Shown here: one piece after another, positions 57,481-64,000 of the stretch | Numbering within the stretch: the stretch's first letter is position 1 | Layout: every line of letters begins with the position of its first letter | Assembly (NCBI GenBank): GCA_024138015.1 | Contig: JAMXBB010000004.1 | Span: 112,377,791 to 112,441,790 of the forward strand | Direction of reading: 5' to 3' | DNA length: 64,000 bases | DNA from: Lumnitzera littorea | Taxonomy: Eukaryota > Streptophyta > Magnoliopsida > Myrtales > Combretaceae | The notes under the pieces: model-generated | What the model was told of the DNA's origin: nothing | The model's database searches: none | The model's input: the letters and a program-made list of their open reading frames with translations, nothing else | Program-made: the position numbers and the translations under genes

Positions 57481-58146
57481 TGTGTTTTAGGTAAACAAAG
57501 GATATAAGGATAAGCCAGTATGTGAAGGATGGTTTAAAGATATATCGAGAACATCTACTTTCATGTTAGCATGCACTATATGTACGTAATTATGTATCCA
57601 TTGCAGTGGTTTCTTCTCCCTATTTGATCTTTTAGGATGTACATAACCTATATCATCAATAAGAATAGATGTACTAGAAATTGGAATAGATGTAGATGGG
57701 AAGTGTGCTTGTGTGGAGGCATGTATATCGAAGGAATTTATAAGATCATCATAGGGAAATGAAACAATACTAGAATCAAGACTAGATGGTTTCAAATTAT
57801 TAACAGAATTAGCAATTGAATGAAAAGGAAAAACATATTCGTAAAAGAGAACATCACGACTAACAAGGATTCTTTTGTGATTGAGATAAAAAAAAAAATT
57901 ATATCCTTTTGATCCTTGATCAAAAATATACTTAGCACCATTGGCATCTAATTTGTCTTTAAGATAAGTGTATATAGGAACAAAACAAAGACAACCAATT
58001 ATCTTTAGATGAGAGTAATTAGGTAGTTTTCTGAAAGGGCTTCAAAAGGTGTTTCCCACTTATGGACTTCCATAGGCATTCTATTTATGAGGTAAATAGC
58101 AACAAGAATACATTCACTCCTAAATTCCTTTGGCAAATTGGCATGA
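57481..58146 (-). pseudogene. Ty1/copia integrase C-terminal part and linker, 5'-truncated
   Basis: Begins abruptly at 58146. The minus strand reads LPKEFRSECILVAIYLINRM, VHKWETPFEAL, KLPNYSHLKIIGCLCFVPIY, GSKGYNFFLNLNHKRILVSR and DVLFYEYVFPFHS. This matches the C-terminal copia integrase (LP..FW.EA...A.YLINR.P, NY.HL..FGC..Y, K.Y.......R.....V.F.E). A Ser/Pro-rich linker with RSNREKKPLQWIHNYV (57640-57590) leads to RT. The catalytic DDE part, zinc finger, protease and gag are absent. Confidence 0.88.
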
Positions 58147-58329
58147 ATTTTGAGTACTTAGGTTGTATTAACAAGTGTACATGTTTCCTTTTTGTTGGGG
58201 TATATATACCATGGTATGTTGGTGTATCATTTGTAAGCTATCAAATAAGGACTTACAAGCATTGAACATAAACTATAATTTATGTGTAAGTTGTCTTGCT
58301 ATAACTTTAAATTTCATGCACTCTAATTC
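58147..58329 (+). other. Unassigned sequence
   Basis: Between the copia truncation point and C4; no recognised content. Confidence 0.4.
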
Positions 58330-59400
58330 TAATTTACTATGATGTATACAGTATTGTATACTCAAATTATATGTATTACATCATACATTTTATATATTTA
58401 ATGCATTAGATACTACAATAAGTAGGGCTATAAATGAGTCGAGTTAAGATGGTACATTACTAAGCTCAACTCAAGCTTGACTTGGAATTTCAAAGCTTGA
58501 GTTTGAGCTTAACTCGAAGTGATACTTGACAAGCTCAAACTTGACTCAATTAAACGTTTTGACTTGATAATCTTAAAAGAATATATATGTTTACATAAAA
58601 CAATGACAATAATAATATCTACATTCAACTCAAACTCGATTAATATTTAAACTCAACTAGAATTTGATTAGACCTATGAGCTTGTTAAGTTAAATATCAT
58701 AAAGTTCGAGCTCGACTTAATAAACTACTCAAATAACTCGAGCTTAAGCTCAACCCAATCATAGTTGGTTAAATTTGACTAATTTTCAAGCCAAACCTAA
58801 GTAACTTATGAGTAGATTCATCTCACTTACACCCATTACAATGAGGAATTCATCATTCAATTGGCAATTTTTTGGTTACCATAGTTAAGAGGGTTAAAGT
58901 GGATGACTTCTTACAATCATAGTATCTAGCATCTCATATGCAATTTCATTCCCTCGTAGTAATGAGTTCTTTTTTTTTTCCTCCCTTCTTGTATAAAAAA
59001 TTAAATAAAAAAATTCCAACTTCATAATATAATGATAATAAAAGTATATGTAAACTGAACTAATCAAATCTTTTATTTGATCGTACAAAATTACAAGTTT
59101 TAAATATGGTTTCCAATAATTTCATTTTATGGCCTAAAAATCAAATCAAAACATCTTCATTAGCATAAATCAAAATTTATAAGTTTAATTGGTCAACGGA
59201 AATTACATTGTATGCAATTGCTTAGTTCGATTGGTTGATTAAATCAAAACTTATATAGTTAGGAGTCATGACTGATTTTGGAAGCCCTAAAAAAAAAAAA
59301 AGCATATCCAACCTCTAAAATGAATCAATTGAAAGATTGATTTCACATGTTAATTTAAGTTAATTATCATAAGAAATGTTTTGTATTTCTTATTTTAAAA
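58330..59400 (+). repeat. Dispersed repeat C4, interrupted by a MITE
   Basis: TGCATTAGATACTACAATAAG resumes after the MITE as GGAATTCATCATTCAATT, as in C1 (16384-16420). It then shares TCTCATATGCAATTTCATTCCCTC, GAACTAATCAAAT and TTAATTTAAGTTAA with the other copies. Ends near 59400. Confidence 0.72.
58423..58837 (+). mobile_element. hAT-type MITE with 8-bp target duplication
   Basis: 415 bp. Left end TAGGGCTATAAATGAGTCGAG; reverse complement of the right end AATGGGTGTAAGTGAGATGAA. These are variants of the common plant inverted end GGGTGTAAATGAG. Interior made of GAGCTC/AGCTCAA/CTCGA words. Target duplication acaataag / acaatgag (58415-58422, 58838-58845). C1 at 16390-16410 shows the empty site. 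Non-autonomous. Confidence 0.85.
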
Positions 59401-60033
59401 AAAAAATGTATTAGAGTATTTGCCATGCTTAATTTAGAACAAGATTAAAAATTTGAAAAATCTCTTATTATATCCCTTTTCTTTTTGTAAGATAGCACAA
59501 AAGGGAAGAAATGTAAAACTCTAGAAATTTAGGAGTAAGATTAAGAGAGTTTATAATCCTATATAATAAGTAGGTTTTATAAATCAAATTCCCTTAGAAT
59601 AGTTAGATAAAGAACCTAAATCAAACTGTATAGAAAACCTTAAGTTTATCTAATAGAAGAATTGTTTATAGAATTAGAAGTACTATATATTACTAATTAA
59701 ATTTCACTTCTTATATATGATGCAAACTTTGTAAATGACTTGAACACTTTATAAATTACTAAGAGAATTAACAACCATACTTGTACATACATTAAATAGA
59801 TATGAAATAAAGAGGAAAAGACAAAGTAAAAAAATAAGTGGTGGTGTCCTACAACATTACATGTGCCGTAACAATGTAAGAAGGACAGGGAAGTCCTCAA
59901 GTCACATGTTTATTTAGTGTGTATAGAACTAGACAAAGAATAGGAAAAATAAAACAAGTAGGGGTCCTTTTTTCCTTCTTCATTGCTATGAGCACATGGA
60001 GAACTAAGAGGGGGGAAATGTCAATAGTACTAT
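59401..60033 (+). other. Unassigned sequence
   Basis: AT-rich, no recognised frame or repeat partner. The minus-strand open frames here are short and unlike known proteins. Confidence 0.4.
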
Positions 60034-63000
60034 TGTCATGACCTGAAAGGGCTAGTCGTGGCAGTCGCCGTATATCGTACAAAGGATTGCAGATTGAATT
60101 CTCTTACAATTGACGACCCTTTTATATGATACACAAGGCTACAGCTACTACTAATTACCAAGAGTGCGCAAGCTTAAGCAATATTATTTCATAATAAATA
60201 ATAATATTATAAAAACATAACACATAGTCTATTTGTATAAAAGTTTACAAATATAGAGTCTGAAACGTGTCTGAAGTTAGACTAATATAAAAATTACATA
60301 TTTAAATCTATAATTAATCAAAAGTACTCTCCATCCTTATCCAGCTCCCACACTGACCCCATGTAGAAAACTAACCTCAAGCATGCGATGACCTGACTCC
60401 ACAAAAAGGTCGTCATGTGAAAGAAGACTACAAGGGTATAAGCTAACTAACTTAGTGAGATAATTTTCCCTCAACCATACAGCAAACAAGTCATATAATA
60501 GTTAGGTTCAACCAAATGAATGCATGACAAACAGTATGCCAACCACATACATGCAGGTAACCAAGTATTGCATGCAACTCAGATTTAATGCCTTCCGAAG
60601 TCAGAGTTGAAAATGTAATGGTACATCCATTACCCGCTTTATCAAAATAAGTTCTACATATGATTATAAGTAGGTTCTCGCAACCCTCACTCACCCCTAA
60701 ACGAAGGCCTCTGGACTCGACCCTTAGCAAAGTGATTGGTACCTCTAACGCCTAATCATCCAATGGGCTAGGGTAAGGTTATATCGCACGTATACACCAT
60801 ATGAAATCAATAACAATCAATAATCAACCCACATATAGCCTCTCGTTACCTCCGTGTAATGTAACTACCGGAATTAGTTATGTAGTGCATGATTTATGTA
60901 TGATCCAAGTTAACTTTTTCTAGTCAAATAAAATTTAATCTTATTTATTCAGTAATCATTTCAAGCTACAAACAATCAATCTAGTGAATCTACTATGCAA
61001 CAACCATTATATTATTAAAATTTAAAGTAAATTCACTATCAACAACAATCATCATACACAAGCATAACCCTACCCCATACACATTCATTTATTAATCATA
61101 ACTTATATTCACTAACTACAAATACAAACAAGTATGGAATCATTAAGAAAAACTCACTCAGCCATAGCCAACTCAAGGGTCATAGTAGTCTAGGGGTAGC
61201 TCAGGGTCAATATCGAGATCACTTGAGAATAATAAAAATTTATAAGTTTAGGAATTTAAAGCTAACTAGTATTATAATTTGTAAGGTCTACTTCACTTAG
61301 TTACGTAAAACTGTCAATTCGAGCTTTTTATTGAATCGCTTATAACTTTTTTATTTTAGCTCAAATCGTTATGAACTTATAGTCTATTTTGATTGTTTTT
61401 TAGCGTATTTTCTTGTAACGAGGTCCGTTTTGAATGTTGTGACTTGTAGTTTAAATTGTGACATAAGAGTATCACAAAAATTATTATTTAAGTTTAAAAT
61501 TTATAAAATATTAATTTTCGCTTTTTCTTAACATATTTATGATTTAATAATTATTTAAACCATATATTTGATATTTTTATTATTTTGAGTATATTTTCCT
61601 ATTTTTGAGATTTTTAGCTTTATTATGATTATTAGTATTATTATGACCTTTATTATTTTTCATTTTCTTATTATTTATGTATTTCACGATTTATACATAC
61701 ATACATATATATATATATACATATATCTACGCCTTACATATTCATGAATTTAGTAAATATTATATATCATATATGCTAATACATATTCAGCATACTACTT
61801 ATATATATATACTATACATTATACGCCTTATATATGTATATGTATTTATTGAAAATAAACACACTCTTATATACATATTCATGTATTCATGTATTTGTAT
61901 TTATACATATAAGTCTTACATGTGTACATAAATATAAATACATACATATATATTCGGTGTATATATATTTATATAGTATTTGTTATAAAATATGTATACT
62001 AGATATTATATATGTATTATATGGTATATGTCGTATACTACCATACATATACTCTATATTATTCCTATATATATATGTCCTATATACATATATTAATACT
62101 ATACGATTATATATATATACAAAAATAATTATACATGGGTACATATATATATACATAGTTTACAATACACACACACACACATATATATACTAGTTATTCA
62201 ATGAAAATACTTAATATTAATTATATATATTCTTAAAAAAAATACATAATACATACTCCTTCCATATAATATACTTATGTTCATACATGTATACATACAT
62301 AGCCCAATACATGCATATATTATTCAATTTATGTATTTATGCAAATATACATGTATTAGTAATGTTATATTTAAAAAAAATACTATACAAATACTTCATT
62401 TATACATGTATGTGCTATATAACATACAACTAGAAAAAAAATATAATTTACTTACCTATTAATTTAATTTCTCTTCTTCTTTTCTTCTTCTTTTCCTCTT
62501 TCTTTTTCCTTCTTTCCTTTATGGTTTTGCTTCCGGATTTCGGTTGTGTTTGTAAGTTGGGTTTCCAGATTTTTTTTTTCTTCTTTTATTCACATGAGTA
62601 GCTAGCTTAGAATATAAGCTAAGATAATTTCTAATTAATGAGAACATGACAAAATTAATCATTTCCATTTCTCTTTTATTCTATACTTAACATATGTCAA
62701 TCCAATTCCTCACATGGGCTGCTTCATTTTGGTGATTTTGTTTTGGTTTTGCAGGACATGGCAATGAAGAAAGAAAAGAAAGGAAGAAAAGAGATAAATC
62801 GAAAAAGAATGAGAAGGGAAATAAAAATTAATAATAAATATATATAATTTTTCAAAACATATAAATTATAACAATTCTCATCATAAATTAATTTTTAAAT
62901 TTTTGTGAAATTTTATCAATTTAATTGATACCCGTTACAATTATAATTTTTACAAGTTATTGTAGCGATTTCGTTATAATTTTAGGCGAATAGGCGTTTT

Positions 63001-63286
63001 AGTCGAAAATTATAATCGACTATAATTTATCACTATTGAGTAATATTTAACTATTTTATAGGTTTATGTTTATAATTTTAGGGTTTCGAACAAATTTGGG
63101 TTCAATTTTAATTAATGATGCATAAACCAGTTTTAGGGTTTTAGTATACGATTTAGAATTTTGATCAATTCCTAGGGTTTTGTTATCGGTGTTATATTTG
63201 ATTTATTAAATTCCATAATCTTTTATTGTTATTAGCCTTATCGATTTATGGTGTAGTTTAGGATACTTGGACTTGAGTTAGGGTTC
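60034..63286 (-). mobile_element. LTR-like element A, copy 5, inverted
   Basis: Plus-strand start TGTCATGACCTGAAAGGGCT is the reverse complement of the A end. Then the A tail, a degenerate acceptor (60415-60436), core (60542-60605), TA-rich middle (61680-62440), donor-like AGGTAAG (reverse of about 62450-62457), purine stretch (reverse of 62465-62520) and the AT-rich 5' part. The last ~24 bp of the A start are missing where it meets A6. Confidence 0.8.
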
Positions 63287-64000
63287 TATAAACTCCGCAA
63301 ATTTAGCTATTTAAGAGTAGAAGTGAACCCTAATACTATAAATGACTTGAAGAGTCATTAAAGCCGAGCAAGATAAAAATTTAATAAATCATAAATCTAA
63401 ATATATTATAAGTAGTAAAAACCTTAGAAATTGATCAAAACCCTACATCGCATACTAAAACCCTAAAACTGACTTACACGTCATTAACCAAAATTAAACC
63501 CGAATTTGATCGAAACCCTAAAATTATAAAAATAAACCTATAAAATAATTAAATATTACTCAATAATGATAAAATTATAGTCGATTGCAATTTTCGACTA
63601 AATACCCCATTCGCATGAAATTATAACGAAATCGCTATAATAACTTGTAAAAATTATAATTATATCGAGTACCAATTAAATTAATAAAATTTCATGAAAA
63701 TTTAAAAATTAATTTACAATGAGATTTGTTATAATTTATATGAGTCAAAAAATTACATATATTTATTATTAATTTTCATTTTCCTTCTCTTTCATTTTCA
63801 TTTTATCTCTTTTCTTTCTTTTCTTCTTTTTCCCAACTTCATGTTTTGGAATGGAATTCAAATTTAAGCCACCCACGTGAAGAAAATATTTGCTACGTGT
63901 TGAGTGGAAAATAAAGGAAAAAAAAATAAAAAAATTTTTGGTTAATTACTTAGCTTAAATTTTAAGCTAACTCACATGTATAAAAGGAAAGAAAAAAAAA
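63287..64000 (+). mobile_element. LTR-like element A, copy 6, start only (runs off window)
   Basis: Begins TATAAACTCCGC (TG decayed to TA, as in A1) and tracks A4 (46912-47560): GAACCCTAAT, ATTGATCAAAACCCTACATCG, CTATAAAATAATTAAATATTA and GCCACCCACGTGAAG. Directly abuts A5 in opposite orientation. Confidence 0.8.

Noticed and set aside
1..64000. tRNA genes, complete rRNA genes, CRISPR arrays, bacterial operons
   Set aside because: Looked for cloverleaf-type and rRNA words, regular direct repeats with spacers, and ribosome-binding sites; none seen apart from the 19-nt 5S snippet.

Overview
This window looks like a stretch of AT-rich plant (probably angiosperm) nuclear heterochromatin. Every recognisable protein family is of plant transposon type: Ty3/gypsy with a CCHC gag and plant-type protease, Ty1/copia, and a MuDR/MULE transposase with plant DNA-binding and SWIM domains. 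Two host-like fragments are also plant families (PGG ankyrin-type membrane protein, GRF zinc finger). I found no intact host gene, no tRNA gene, no complete rRNA gene and no CRISPR array. All coding sequence is broken by stops and frameshifts. The species cannot be named from this.

Layout. 1-2843: minus-strand Ty3/gypsy element (5' LTR, decayed primer-binding site, gag, protease, start of RT), running off the left edge. 2875-4054: repeats R1 and F1. 4055-6938: solo-LTR-like element B1. 6989-7582: structurally complete TRIM retrotransposon (two 181-bp LTRs, PBS, polypurine tract, 5-bp target duplication). 9991-13709: long LTR-like element A1 with perfect target duplication AGTAC. 13715-14870: repeat R2. 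14905-15996: 5S rRNA snippet, PGG-protein fragment and membrane-protein-like frames. 16105-23785: dispersed repeat C1, split by a 5.5-kb MULE (16971-22462) that carries a decayed mudrA transposase lacking most of its catalytic core and an oppositely oriented GRF zinc-finger/TM gene. 23786-27680: A2, holding a 500-N gap, and a divergent A relative. 28286-31250: C3 with a TIR insertion. 33365-36850: inverted A3, which contains a 494-bp mini-LTR with its own target duplication. 36851-42216: plus-strand Ty3/gypsy element (PBS, gag with an intact CCHC knuckle, protease), split by solo-LTR-like B2. 42311-51962: repeat C2, dissected by four nested elements (G with E1 inside it, A4, E2). 53222-55340: further LTR-like sequence including E3. 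55800-58146: minus-strand Ty1/copia pol remnant with an intact YVDD motif. 58330-59400: C4 with a hAT-type MITE. 60034-64000: two A copies abutting in inverted orientation.

The main biology is nested insertion. Several insertions can be proved from the window itself, because other copies of repeat C hold the unoccupied target site. The least familiar component is LTR-like family A (about 3.3-3.7 kb, non-coding). It has TG...CA-type ends, 5-bp target duplications, a conserved core, and splice-donor-like and splice-acceptor-like signals at fixed positions on one strand. A 494-bp derivative inserted separately with its own target duplication.
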